64,000 bases of DNA from positions 1-64,000 of the forward strand of contig NZ_JAJGSX010000041.1 in NCBI RefSeq assembly GCF_021245725.1. Reading direction: 5' to 3'. The notes under the pieces are model-generated. The model did no database searches, was not told the DNA's origin, and saw only the letters and a list, made by a program, of their open reading frames with translations. Shown piece by piece: positions 44,546 to 54,005 of the stretch. Source of the stretch: Pseudonocardia sp. TRM90224. Its GTDB lineage: Bacteria; Actinomycetota; Actinomycetes; Mycobacteriales; Pseudonocardiaceae. The position numbers were made by a program, and so were the translations under genes. Position 1 is the stretch's first letter. Every line of letters begins with the position of its first letter.

Positions 44546-45541
44546 TCATCCTCCCCCGATCGAGCGCGGCAGCCCGAACCTCGGCAGCACCCCGTTCTCG
44601 AACCGCGTCATGGCGCTCACACGGTCGCCCGACAGCGTCAGGACGTACAGGCCGGCGCCGCGGCTCACCCCGGACGGCGAGCGCAGGTACGCGCCGAACG
44701 CCGGCTGCCCGTTCGCCCGCGTCGCGACGAGGTCGAACCGCCGGCCCGCGCGGAAGATGCTGGCGCAGAACCGGGCGACGACGTCGCGGCCCTCGTACTC
44801 GAACGGGATCGGCGGCATCGACATGAACACGTCGTCGGTCAGCAGCGCCACCAGCGCGTCGAGGTCGGCCGCCTCCCACGCGCGGACGAACCGCGCCACC
44901 ACCGCGTTCTCGGCGGGCGAGCCGACCGCCGGCGCCGGCTCCCGCGCGTCGGCCGGCAACCGTTGCCGCAGGCCCGCCCGCGCCCGCTTCAGCGCCCCCT
45001 TGACCGCTTCGACGCTCGAACCGACCATCCCGGCGACCTCGCCCGCCGGGAACCCCAACACGTCACGCAGAACGAGGACGGCGACCTGGCGCGGCGGCAG
45101 CACCTGCAGCGCCGTCACGAACGCCAGAGTCACCGACTCGGCCCGCTCCGCGCGGGCCTCCGGGCCCTGCAACTCGTCGAGCAGGACGTCCGGGAACGGC
45201 TCCAGCCAGACGACGTCGCCGTGCCGGGTCGGCGCAGGCGGCTCGACACCGGGCACGTCCCACCCCTTCGCGGGCCGCCGGCCGGCGGATCGACGCAGGT
45301 TGAGGCAGCGGTTGGTGGCGATCTTGTACAGCCAGGTGCGCATCGACGCCCGGCCCTCGAACGCGTCGAGGCCGCGCCAGGCCGCGAGCAGGGTGTCCTG
45401 CAGCGCGTCCTCGGCGTCCTGCAGCGACCCGAGCATCCGGTAGCAGTGCACCAGCAGCTCCCGGCGATACGGCTCGGTCAGCTCGCGGAACGCGGTGTCG
45501 TCGCCCGCCCGCGCCCGCGCGATCAGGGCCACCTCGCCCAT
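44546..45541 (-). CDS. ECF sigma factor, SigG-like with SnoaL-like C-terminal domain
   Basis: 331 aa. Sigma-2 motif YRRELLVHCYRMLGSLQDAE and RTWLYKIATNRCLN, sigma-4 VLPPRQVAVLVLRDVLGFPA, then an ~120-residue SnoaL-like domain (VVARFVRAWEAADLDALVALL). This is the TIGR02960/SigG layout, with the extra domain probably controlling activity. ATG with AGGAGGTGAG upstream. Second ECF sigma of this type within 2.5 kb. Confidence 0.9.
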   Translation of the reverse strand: MGEVALIARARAGDDTAFRELTEPYRRELLVHCYRMLGSLQDAEDALQDTLLAAWRGLDAFEGRASMRTWLYKIATNRCLNLRRSAGRRPAKGWDVPGVEPPAPTRHGDVVWLEPFPDVLLDELQGPEARAERAESVTLAFVTALQVLPPRQVAVLVLRDVLGFPAGEVAGMVGSSVEAVKGALKRARAGLRQRLPADAREPAPAVGSPAENAVVARFVRAWEAADLDALVALLTDDVFMSMPPIPFEYEGRDVVARFCASIFRAGRRFDLVATRANGQPAFGAYLRSPSGVSRGAGLYVLTLSGDRVSAMTRFENGVLPRFGLPRSIGGG

Positions 45542-45669
45542 CGCCGCTCACCTCCTTCCCGTACCGACACCGGCCGGCCCGCGAAGGGGGCGCTCCTCCC
45601 GAACGGCCCCAATGAGCGTCTTGCGGTGTCCATACCGGTGGAAGCCGACCACACCACAGGAGAACCAGC

Positions 45670-46233
45670 ATGGGGAAGATCATCGTCAGCGAGAACGTCA
45701 CGATCGACGGGGTTGTGCAGGACCCGATCGGTGAGAGCGCCTTCGACCACAGCGGCTGGTTCAACCGGCTGCCCGGCCTCGACCGGGAGGCGTGGGCAGC
45801 AGTCCTGCACGAGGAGGCGGTGCGCGCCGCGGCACTGCTCATGGGCCGCCGCACCTACGAGTGGTTCGTCGGCGCCGGCTGGCCGAGCCGGACGGGCGCC
45901 TGGGCCGACCGGTTGCGCACCCTGCCCAAGCACGTCGTCGCCACCGATCTCCGGGCCCCGACGTGGGAGAACACAACCGTCGTCGACAGCGCAGGGCTGA
46001 AGAGCCTCGAGGCGGACGTGGACGGCGACATCGTCGTCTACGGCAGCGGACGGCTCGTCCGTACGTTGTTCGACGTCGACCTCGTCGACGAGCTGCGGCT
46101 GATGGTCTGCCCGGTCGTCCTCGGGTCCGGCGCGGGCCTGTTCGCCGGGGTGACCGGCGAGCTGCCGATGCAGCTGGTCGACGCCCGGACCGTCGGTGGC
46201 GCGCTGGCCCTCCTGACGTACCGGAGGCCGTGA
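45670..46233 (+). CDS. Dihydrofolate reductase family protein (RibD C-terminal-like)
   Basis: 187 aa. KIIVSENVTIDGVVQDP near the N-terminus, ALLMGRRTYEWF and IVVYGSGRLVRTLFDVDLVD are typical of the RibD_C/DHFR-like NADPH reductases. These proteins are common in actinobacteria; their substrate is mostly unknown, and they are often next to a SigG-like sigma factor, as here (divergent, 128 bp). RBS AGGAG. Confidence 0.9.
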   Translation: MGKIIVSENVTIDGVVQDPIGESAFDHSGWFNRLPGLDREAWAAVLHEEAVRAAALLMGRRTYEWFVGAGWPSRTGAWADRLRTLPKHVVATDLRAPTWENTTVVDSAGLKSLEADVDGDIVVYGSGRLVRTLFDVDLVDELRLMVCPVVLGSGAGLFAGVTGELPMQLVDARTVGGALALLTYRRP

Positions 46234-46314
46234 CCGTGGTTTCCGTAGCCGGTCCGTGGTGCGTCCGTGGTCCGCCCCGATTCCGCGGGGCCCGATCCGG
46301 ATCAGGCTCTTCCC

Positions 46315-47478
46315 ATGAGCACATCGACGGTCCGCACCGGCATCATGTCCCGCCCGCTCGCGGCGGTCTTCGCCGCCAACTTCGGTGCGCTGGTGAGCTT
46401 CTACCTGCTGCTTTCCACGATCCCGATGTTCACCGGGGTCGTCGGGGCGGGCGAGGCGGGCGCCGGCCTCACCACCGGCGTGATGATGCTCGCGACCGTC
46501 ACCGCGGAGTTCGCGACCGCGTGGTTGGTGTCCCGGATCGGCTACCGCACCGCGTTCGGGCTCGGGCTGGTGCTGCTCGGGGCGCCGGCGCTGCTGCTGC
46601 CGCTGGCCTCGGACCTCACCGCGGTGCTGCTGATCTGCCTCGCCCGCGGCGTCGGCTTCGCGATCGTGGTCGTCGTCGCGGGTGCGGTCGCCGCCTCGCT
46701 GATGCCGGCGGAGCGGCGCGGGGAAGGCCTCGGGCTGTACGGCATCGTTGCGGGGATCCCGGCGATCGTCGCGCTGCCGGCCGGGATCTGGCTGGTCGCG
46801 CAGGTCGGCTACACCGCCGTCTTCGTCGGGGGCGGGCTGGCCGCGCTCGCCGGCATCGCCGCGCTGCGCTGGGTGCCGGCCGTGATCGGCAACGGGAGCG
46901 GCAACGACGAAGGCAGCAACGAGGAAAGCAGCCTCGGCTCGGCGCTGCGCAGCCCGGGCCTGCGCCGGCCCGCGCTGATCTTCGCGGCGACGGCGACCGC
47001 TGCCGGCATCACCGCGACGTTCCTCCCGCTGGCGGTCGGCGAGATCGCGGCGATCGCGCTGCTCGGGCAGTCGGTGACGGCGACCGTCGCCCGCTGGCTC
47101 GCCGGGCGCTACGGCGACCGGCACGGCCCGGCCCGGCTGCTCGTGCCCGGGGTGCTCGCGGTCGCCGTCGGTACGGGTGCGCTGCTGGTGGGGTCGCCGG
47201 TCGCGACCGTCGCGGGGATGCTGCTCTTCGGGGCCGGGTTCGGCGTCGCGCAGAGCGCCTCGATGATGATCATGTACAACCGCGCGCCCGCCACTGCGTA
47301 CGGCACGGTCAGCGCGCTGTGGAACCTCGGGTATGACGCTGGCTACGGAGCGGGTGCGGCCGGGTTCGGTGCCGTCGCCGGGGCGGGTGGTTACCCCGTC
47401 GCGTTCGGGCTGACGACCGCGATCGTCGTTGCCGCGCTCCTGCCCGCCCTGCGGGACCGCCGCCACCCGGTGCGTTGA
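46315..47478 (+). CDS. MFS transporter
   Basis: 387 aa with 12 hydrophobic helices and a charged central loop (around 195-210, GNGSGNDEGSNEES). Loop 2-3 and helix motifs resemble drug:H+ antiporter-type carriers; no substrate is evident. ATG 46315 is preceded at six bases by CAGGCT, consistent with a leaderless start. Confidence 0.87.
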   Translation: MSTSTVRTGIMSRPLAAVFAANFGALVSFYLLLSTIPMFTGVVGAGEAGAGLTTGVMMLATVTAEFATAWLVSRIGYRTAFGLGLVLLGAPALLLPLASDLTAVLLICLARGVGFAIVVVVAGAVAASLMPAERRGEGLGLYGIVAGIPAIVALPAGIWLVAQVGYTAVFVGGGLAALAGIAALRWVPAVIGNGSGNDEGSNEESSLGSALRSPGLRRPALIFAATATAAGITATFLPLAVGEIAAIALLGQSVTATVARWLAGRYGDRHGPARLLVPGVLAVAVGTGALLVGSPVATVAGMLLFGAGFGVAQSASMMIMYNRAPATAYGTVSALWNLGYDAGYGAGAAGFGAVAGAGGYPVAFGLTTAIVVAALLPALRDRRHPVR

Positions 47479-47519
47479 CCCTCCGGTATCAAACGGGCGC
47501 GTGGTGTCATCCTTGATCC

Positions 47520-50489
47520 GTGCCGAAGCCCCGCCTCGACGTTCTCGTGCTCGGTCCCACGTCGATCATGGCCGGGGAGAACGCCCTCACGGTCGACCGG
47601 ATGCTCGAACGCGCCGTGCTCACACGGCTCGCGATCGCCGGTGGGAATCCCGTCCCCGACGAGCGGCTCGCGGCCGACCTGTGGGGCGACCTCGAACCGC
47701 ACCGCCTCACCGCGCGGCTGCGGGTCGTGGTGTCCCGGCTGCGCGCGACGCTCGGTGAGCACGCCGCCACCATCTCCCGCTCCCCGGCCGGGTACCAGGC
47801 CGCGGCGCACACCAGCGACCTCGTCGCGGCGCAGGCCGCCGCCGACCGGATGCACGCGGCCGCCCGCGCGGGGGCCTACGACACCGTCCGCGAGGCCGCG
47901 CGAACCGCCCTGGCCTGCTGGCGCGGCTCGTCACTCGGCGACCTGCGCACTGTGCCGTTCGCGGCCATGGAGTCCGAACGGCTCGACGCGTGGCGGGTCG
48001 AGCTCACGGTGCACCGGCTGCGCGCCGAGATCGCCCTGGGCGGTGCCGGCGAGCTGATCGCCGAACTCGCGACGCTCGCCGGCGAGTACCCCCTGCACGA
48101 GCCGATCGCCGGGCTGCTCGCCCACGCCCTCTACCGCAGCGGCCGGCAGGCGGACGCGCTCGACCGCCTCGCCAAGCTGCGCCGCGCGCTCGCCGACGAG
48201 CTGGGCGTCGACCCGGCGCCGGACACCGCCGAGCTGGAGCTGCGCCTGTTGCGGCAGGACCCCGGCCTGCTCGCGACACCTGTGGCCACCGCACCCATCT
48301 CGGCTGTTGCGACGGTGCCACCCGCGACACCGCAGGCCCGGCCGCCGATCACCGCGCCGTCGACCAGCTTCCTCGGCCGCGACGGTGAGCTGGCCGCGCT
48401 CGCCGCCCAGCTGCAGGAGCCCGGTGTGGTGACGCTCGTCGGCGGGCCGGGCAGCGGGAAGTCGCGGCTCGCGATCGAGGCCGCGGCCCGCATCGCCGAG
48501 CAGGGCCGGCACGTCGTCGTCGTCGAGCTGGGCCCCGTGCAGCGCGAGGACGCGATGGCGACAGCGCTGAACTCCGCCGCGGGCGTCGACGCCGGCGCGG
48601 GCGACGCGATCCGCGCCGTCGCGTCCGCCATCGACGGCGCGCTGCTGCTGATCGACAACGCCGAGCACCTCGTCGAGCAGGTCAGCGCCACCGTGAAGGC
48701 GTTGCGCACCGCGGCACCCGGCCTCACCGTGCTCGTGACGTCGCAGCGGCCGCTGCTGCTGGCCGAGGAGTCCCAGCGCCGAGTCTCGCCCCTGCCCCGC
48801 AAGGCCGCGATGACGCTGTTCACCGACCGCGCGTCGGCCGACGCGTTCCCCGCCGATCCCGCCACCACCGAACAGGCCGTCGCCACCATCTGCGCCGCCG
48901 TCGACGAGCTGCCGCTCGGGATCGAGCTGGCCGCCGGCCTCACGCGGACGCTCTCGGTCACCCAGCTCGCCGGCCGGGTCAGCGACCGGTTGCGGCTGCT
49001 CATCGGTGGTCGCCGGGACGCGGCCGGGCGCCACACCAGCCTGCGCGCAGCGCTCGACTGGAGCCACGAGCTGCTCGACGGGCCGAGCCGCACGGTGCTG
49101 CGCCGCATCGGCGTCTTCACCGGCGGGTTCAGCCTCGAAGCCGCCGAGTTCGTCGCGGCGCTGGCAGAGGACGAGACGGGTGACGTCGCGCCGGCGCTGG
49201 CCGACCTCGTCGACCGGAGCCTCGTCACAGCAGTGGGCAGCACCGCAACCGGCGGGCAGCGGTTCACCCTGCTGGAGACGGTGCGCGACTACGCGCTCGC
49301 GCAGCTGGCGGGCAGCGACGAGACCGACGCGATGCGCGCGCGGCACCTGCGGTGGTGCCTCGAGTACGTCCGTGAGCTGGGCGAGGACGACTTCGCCTCC
49401 CCCGGAGCCGTAACCGCGGTGTTCGCCGAGTGGCCCAACCTGCTCTCGGCGCTGGAGCTGGCCGCCGGCACCGAGCGGGCCACCGACGCGCTACGGCTCG
49501 CGAACGCCCTGCACACGCCGTGGGTGGCGCGCGGGTGGTTCCGCGAGGCCGTCCGGCACTTCGCCCGCCTGTCGGGCGCGCCCGGGCTCGCGCCGGCCGA
49601 GCAGGCCCGCGCGCTCAGCGCCCACGGCTACCACGCGCTGCAGGCGCAGCGCCTCGACGAGGCGGCGGAGCTGCTGGCCGCCGCCGCCGAGATCACCGCG
49701 ACCATCGACGACCCCGAGCTCGCCCTCGCCGTGCGCTACTACCTGGGGTTCGTCGACATCCAACGCTGCCGGCCCGCGGCCGCCATCGCCGCGCTCGCGC
49801 CGGGCGAGGAGCTGGCGAGAGCGGCCGGTCTCCTGCGCAGGGCCGCGACCTTCGCCGACGCGCTCGGCACCGCGTACCTGATCTCCGGCGAGCCGGAACG
49901 GGCCGCCGAGCAGTACCGCGTGGCGATCGCGATCGACAAGGAGCGCGGCGACGAGCCACGCCTGTCCGTGAGCCTCTGCAACCTCGCGCAGGCGCTGCTG
50001 GGCACCGGCGACCACGAACAGGCGCTGCGGCTCGCCAACGAGTCCGACGAGTACGCCCGCCGCATCGACGACCACCAGGTGATGCCCACCAACGCCATGG
50101 TCAGGGCGAGCGTCGCCATCGCCGAAGGACGCCTCGACGACGCCGAGGCGCACGGCCGAACCGCCGTCACCACCAGCGAGCCGGGCTCCGGAGCGGGTGC
50201 CCCCGACCTGGCCGACGTCCTGATCATGAAGGGCGAGCTCGGCGAGGCGCGTGAGCTGCTCGACGAGGCCTACCGCACCCTGCAACCGGGCACGACGTCG
50301 TGGTTCACCGCGCGCCCCGTCTCGGCCGCGCTCGCGCTGGCCTCGGGCGACGTCGACGAAGCGCGCCGGATCGCCACCGAGACCCGGGCGGCGTTCACCA
50401 GCAGCGGGTTCGCGTGGCCGCGCTACGCGCAGCGGCTCGACGAGGTGGAGGCGATGCTGGCGGCGCGCGCCGGGACCCCCGCTTCCTGA
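47520..50489 (+). CDS. SARP/BTAD-type regulator with NB-ARC ATPase and TPR region (AfsR-like)
   Basis: 989 aa from GTG. Domains in order: OmpR-like winged helix (about 1-95), bacterial transcription activation domain (about 98-245; ALYRSGRQADALDRLAKLRR), NB-ARC ATPase with Walker A GGPGSGKSR near 308-316 and LLLIDNAEHL, and a C-terminal TPR-like half (about 600-989). AfsR-like proteins activate secondary metabolism genes, but no biosynthetic cluster is next to it. CATCCT lies six bases upstream (leaderless). Confidence 0.9.
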   Translation: MPKPRLDVLVLGPTSIMAGENALTVDRMLERAVLTRLAIAGGNPVPDERLAADLWGDLEPHRLTARLRVVVSRLRATLGEHAATISRSPAGYQAAAHTSDLVAAQAAADRMHAAARAGAYDTVREAARTALACWRGSSLGDLRTVPFAAMESERLDAWRVELTVHRLRAEIALGGAGELIAELATLAGEYPLHEPIAGLLAHALYRSGRQADALDRLAKLRRALADELGVDPAPDTAELELRLLRQDPGLLATPVATAPISAVATVPPATPQARPPITAPSTSFLGRDGELAALAAQLQEPGVVTLVGGPGSGKSRLAIEAAARIAEQGRHVVVVELGPVQREDAMATALNSAAGVDAGAGDAIRAVASAIDGALLLIDNAEHLVEQVSATVKALRTAAPGLTVLVTSQRPLLLAEESQRRVSPLPRKAAMTLFTDRASADAFPADPATTEQAVATICAAVDELPLGIELAAGLTRTLSVTQLAGRVSDRLRLLIGGRRDAAGRHTSLRAALDWSHELLDGPSRTVLRRIGVFTGGFSLEAAEFVAALAEDETGDVAPALADLVDRSLVTAVGSTATGGQRFTLLETVRDYALAQLAGSDETDAMRARHLRWCLEYVRELGEDDFASPGAVTAVFAEWPNLLSALELAAGTERATDALRLANALHTPWVARGWFREAVRHFARLSGAPGLAPAEQARALSAHGYHALQAQRLDEAAELLAAAAEITATIDDPELALAVRYYLGFVDIQRCRPAAAIAALAPGEELARAAGLLRRAATFADALGTAYLISGEPERAAEQYRVAIAIDKERGDEPRLSVSLCNLAQALLGTGDHEQALRLANESDEYARRIDDHQVMPTNAMVRASVAIAEGRLDDAEAHGRTAVTTSEPGSGAGAPDLADVLIMKGELGEARELLDEAYRTLQPGTTSWFTARPVSAALALASGDVDEARRIATETRAAFTSSGFAWPRYAQRLDEVEAMLAARAGTPAS

Positions 50490-50673
50490 CCTACGTCCCG
50501 AACCTCGTTCGAGGGACGACGTCCCCAACGCGGGTGAAACGGATGGGCTGGACGGGTGTCAAGGTTTGCTGGCCGGGCCGACCTGTTCGAGCTGCTGTAC
50601 TCTCCTCGCGACCACTCTACGTAGCGATCGGGTTGGCGGTCGGTGAGATGGACGGTGACGGGAGCACGGTGCT

Positions 50674-50898
50674 GTGACCTCGCCTCGACCCGCTGACTTC
50701 GCCCGCGTGGCACCCCCTCCCGCCGACGCCCCCGACGGGACGTTGGGCCCCACCATCCCCGAGGAATGGTGCCGGCTCTGCTGGCGGGAACGGCTCGTCT
50801 GGCGCGGCGGGCACTGGTGGCTCGACCACATCGGACCCGTCGACAAATGCACGCACGATTGCCATACGGGATTCACGTTCCTCGAGTCGACGAGCTGA
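50674..50898 (+). CDS. Small Cys-rich hypothetical protein
   Basis: 74 aa from GTG. A proline-rich N-terminal third precedes CRLC and, 25 residues on, CTHDCH, which together look like a zinc knuckle (Cys, Cys, Cys, His, Cys, His). The central part is Trp-rich (ERLVWRGGHWWLDHIG). Codon pattern and composition fit a real gene; no family is recognised. The 184 bp before it (50490-50673) hold no other gene. Alone in + orientation before a deacetylase gene. Confidence 0.6.
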   Translation: MTSPRPADFARVAPPPADAPDGTLGPTIPEEWCRLCWRERLVWRGGHWWLDHIGPVDKCTHDCHTGFTFLESTS

Positions 50899-50995
50899 AA
50901 AATCACCGTCGCCGTCGTTAACGCCGGCCGCAGTTCGGTGCGAGTTACCCGTCGACGGTGAGGCGTCGCCACCGCGCAGAGCGAGGAGGGGGCGT

Positions 50996-51793
50996 GTGGA
51001 GGGGTACCGGGCGCCGGGAGCGTGGGGGGCGACGACTCGCCGTCAACGCGCGACCGCAACGCCCGTCCTGCTCTACCACGGCGTGCACGACGACCCCGAA
51101 GGGCCGGCCGAGCGCGGGCACTTCCATCCCGTCACCAGCGTCCGGCGCGACGACTTCGCGCGGCAGCTCGACGCCATCTCCGAGGCCGGGTACCGCACCC
51201 GGCGCCTCGACGAGGTGGACGGACCGGCAGCCGACAAGCGGATCGTCCTCACGTTCGACGACGGCGACGTCTCGAACGTCGAGGTCGTGCTGCCGATGCT
51301 GGTCGAGCGCGGAATGGTCGCGGAGTTCTTCGTGGTGTCCGACCTCATCGGCACGGTGGGCCGCGTCGGCCCGGGGGACGGCGCGGTGCTCAGCGCAGCC
51401 GGGATGGGTGTGCAGAGCCACACCCGCACGCACCGGCCGCTGACCGTCCTCACCCCGGACGAACTGCGGGACGAGCTGGTCACCAGCCGGCAGGTGCTGC
51501 AGCAGTGGGCCGGCAGCCGGGTCACCGCGGTGTCCTTCCCGGAAGGGCGCGGCCGCCAGCGGGAGCACCTCGCCGCCCTGCGGACCGGCTACACGCACGT
51601 GCTCGGCTCGCTCCCCGGCCCCAACCGGCGCTGGGAGCAAGGCGCCTGCCTGGAGCGGATCGCGATCACCCGCCAGACCTCGACGGAGCAGTTCCGAGCG
51701 CTCGTCACCTGGTCCGGGGTCGGGCCGCTGCGGGCCCGACTCCGCTACCACACGTTCGAAGGCGTCAAGCGGGTGCTCGGCAAGACCGCGTAG
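50996..51793 (+). CDS. Polysaccharide deacetylase (NodB/CE4 family)
   Basis: 265 aa from GTG. NodB domain with VLLYHGVHDD, the metal/catalytic motif TFDDGD and the metal His pair QSHTRTHRPL; SFPEGRGRQ replaces the usual SFRPPYG-type motif, so the third motif is divergent. It would remove N- or O-acetyl groups from a polysaccharide. No signal peptide is seen, unlike most secreted members, which suggests an intracellular role near the FlaA1-type dehydratase gene encoded convergently. Confidence 0.85.
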   Translation: MEGYRAPGAWGATTRRQRATATPVLLYHGVHDDPEGPAERGHFHPVTSVRRDDFARQLDAISEAGYRTRRLDEVDGPAADKRIVLTFDDGDVSNVEVVLPMLVERGMVAEFFVVSDLIGTVGRVGPGDGAVLSAAGMGVQSHTRTHRPLTVLTPDELRDELVTSRQVLQQWAGSRVTAVSFPEGRGRQREHLAALRTGYTHVLGSLPGPNRRWEQGACLERIAITRQTSTEQFRALVTWSGVGPLRARLRYHTFEGVKRVLGKTA

Positions 51794-51825
51794 CGGCGCA
51801 CCACGTCGTGCCGCAGGAACAGCCC

Positions 51826-51897
51826 GAACTTCCCCACCGTTTTGCCAACCTGCACGCCCCTGCGGGTGTGCAAGTTGGCAAAACGGTGGGGACCTTC
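51826..51897. repeat. Family B palindrome, copy B5
   Basis: Outer arms GAACTTCCCCACCGTTTTGCC and complement with one mismatch; the middle (AACCTGCAC / GTGCAAGTT) also pairs. It lies between convergent genes (deacetylase and FlaA1-type dehydratase). Confidence 0.9.
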
Positions 51898-51926
51898 TAC
51901 TGGTCGTCGACGCCGCGCTCGGCCGG

Positions 51927-53813
51927 CTACGGCGCCGCTTCCGCGTGTGCGGCCGCCCCGCCCGAGCCCGCCCTGCCCGAGCCGCCGCCGGCGCTTGCGA
52001 GCCGGGGCCTGTGTGGCTGCCGCCCACCGGTCAGCTCGATCATCGAACCGGACGGGTCGCCCACCATCGGGAGTCCGGCGATCTCGTCGAGGTCCAGTGC
52101 CGGCACGTCGACGTGGGAGATCGCCGGGTGCAGGGGGCGCAGGTCCTGCTCGCCCGCCCCGAAGAGGTCTTCGTGCAGCTTCTCGCCCACGCGCAGTCCG
52201 GTGTAGACGATCGGGCAGGTCTGCCCGGCCAGCGCCATCAGCTGCTCCGCGAGGTCGACGATCCGCACCGGCGCACCCATGTCCAGCACGAGGACCTCGC
52301 CGGGGCGGCCGATCCCACCGGCCTGCACGACCAGCTCGACGGCCTCGGGGATAGTCATGAAGAAGCGGGTGACGTCGGGGTGGGTGATCGTGAGCGGCTT
52401 GCCGCTGCTGATCTGCTCCGCGAACGTCGTGATCACCGAGCCGCGGCTGCCGAGCACGTTGCCGAACCGCACGGACATGTACGGGAGGCCGGTCGAGGTC
52501 GCGACGCTCGCGACGAGCCGCTCGCCGACCCGCTTCGACCGCCCGAGCACGCTGATCGGGTCGGCCGCCTTGTCCGTCGAGATGTTCACGAACCGGTCGA
52601 CACCGGCGCCGAGCGCCGCCTCCAACACGTTCTGCGTGCCGAGCACGTTGGTCTTCCACGCCTCCTCCGGGTACTGCTCCAGCATCGGCAGGTGCTTCAG
52701 CGCGGCGGCGTGGAACACCACGTCCGGCTGCCTGAGCTGGAAGATGTCGTGCAGTGCGCCGATGTCGCGGATGTCGGCGAGCACGACGTCGGACGTGTCC
52801 AGCAGCGCCCGTCCCTTGATCGAGAGCTGCACGGCGTGCAAGGCGGACTCGTCGCGGTCGAGCATCATCAGCTCGGCCGGCCCGAACCGGTCGATCTGGC
52901 GGCAGAGCTCGGACCCGATGGAGCCCCCGGCCCCGGTGACGAGCACCTTGCGTCCCCGCAGGAAGCCGGCGATCGCGCTGACGTCGGTGTCGACGGGCCG
53001 GCGGCCCAGCAGCGCGGTGACGTCCAGGTCGCGCAGGTCGCTGAGCCCGACCCAGTCCTTGAACAGCTCCTTCAGCGGTGGCAGCACCTGCACGCCGAGC
53101 CCGGCCTGCGCGGCGGCCTCCGCGATCTCGGCCACCGTGGACGGATCGGCGCTGGGCATCGCGATGACCAACCGCCCGGCTCCCGTCCGGGCGGCGACCT
53201 CCGCGATGTCCGCTCTGCCGCCGCCGACCGCGATGCCCGCGACCTTGCGGTGGCGCAGCGCCGGGTCGTCGTCGAGCACGGCGACCGGTCGGTAGCTGCC
53301 TCGCGGGTCTGCGTGCATCGCCCGGATCAGCTGGCGGCCGGCGTCGCCGGCCCCGAACACGATCACCGGCCGCATCGGCGTGCGGGCCCTGCGGCCACGC
53401 ACCTCCTTCGCCATCACCCAGAGCACCCGCGCCCCGACGGCGAGCGGGATCATCACCAGCGCGGCGGCAAAGGGCACCGATCGGGGCAGCTGCAGCGGTG
53501 CGGCGACCGCCACGGCCGTGAGCACGACGGCGACGCCGGCCGCGACGAGCGCGAGCGTGACGGCCTCCTCGGCGCTGCCCGGGTAGTGCCGCCCGCGGTA
53601 GGCGCCGGACAGCACACCGCCCGCCCATTGGGCCGGAACAGCGATCACCAATGCCAGCAGGATTGCGTTGAGATCGATCGCGGAAAGGTCGCCGTCGAAT
53701 CGCGACCAGGTGCCGACGAATAGGGCAACAGCCCAGGTGACGGCGTCAAGTGCAGGCAACAGAATTTCGCGGTAGCGACGCCTCAGCGGCGCATGGTCGA
53801 AGGAGTACAACAA
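51927..53813 (-). CDS. Membrane-bound UDP-sugar 4,6-dehydratase (FlaA1/WbpM/CapD type)
   Basis: 628 aa. Four N-terminal hydrophobic helices (about 18-130), a CoA-binding-like domain with FGAGDAG (153-159), then an extended SDR domain with TGAGGSIGSE (293-302) and NISTDKAADP as the catalytic Ser/Thr-Lys site replacing YxxxK. It makes the 4-keto-6-deoxy sugar used in cell-surface glycans. The start is TTG 53813, or TTG 53810; no strong RBS is seen. It ends with an ~30-residue Gly/Ala tail. Confidence 0.9.
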   Translation of the reverse strand: MLYSFDHAPLRRRYREILLPALDAVTWAVALFVGTWSRFDGDLSAIDLNAILLALVIAVPAQWAGGVLSGAYRGRHYPGSAEEAVTLALVAAGVAVVLTAVAVAAPLQLPRSVPFAAALVMIPLAVGARVLWVMAKEVRGRRARTPMRPVIVFGAGDAGRQLIRAMHADPRGSYRPVAVLDDDPALRHRKVAGIAVGGGRADIAEVAARTGAGRLVIAMPSADPSTVAEIAEAAAQAGLGVQVLPPLKELFKDWVGLSDLRDLDVTALLGRRPVDTDVSAIAGFLRGRKVLVTGAGGSIGSELCRQIDRFGPAELMMLDRDESALHAVQLSIKGRALLDTSDVVLADIRDIGALHDIFQLRQPDVVFHAAALKHLPMLEQYPEEAWKTNVLGTQNVLEAALGAGVDRFVNISTDKAADPISVLGRSKRVGERLVASVATSTGLPYMSVRFGNVLGSRGSVITTFAEQISSGKPLTITHPDVTRFFMTIPEAVELVVQAGGIGRPGEVLVLDMGAPVRIVDLAEQLMALAGQTCPIVYTGLRVGEKLHEDLFGAGEQDLRPLHPAISHVDVPALDLDEIAGLPMVGDPSGSMIELTGGRQPHRPRLASAGGGSGRAGSGGAAAHAEAAP

Positions 53814-53965
53814 GCGCCATCCGATCTGCCCGCAAGTGACACGGACGTTCCCCTCCTCGCCCCGCCCGCCGCATACGACTGCTGCGGCGGCCCCGTGCGG
53901 GGGTGCCTCTTCCCGGCCCGTGTGGAGAGTCGCTTCCGCGCGGACGCGCGTTAGCGACCACTCTG

Positions 53966-53983
53966 GGTGTCTCTTCCGACACC
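53966..53983. other. Short hairpin in the 192 bp gap 53814-54005
   Basis: GGTGTC and GACACC arms around TCTTCC. The gap between the dehydratase and the transporter gene carries no gene. The hairpin could end the transporter transcript, which runs in the same direction, but no T-run follows. Confidence 0.35.
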
Positions 53984-54005
53984 GACCGGAATGGGCGCGG
54001 GGTGA

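Noticed and set aside
6566..51897. Family B repeats as standard intrinsic terminators
   Set aside because: No T-tract follows the stems and one copy lies between divergent genes; kept as repeats with a possible terminator role.
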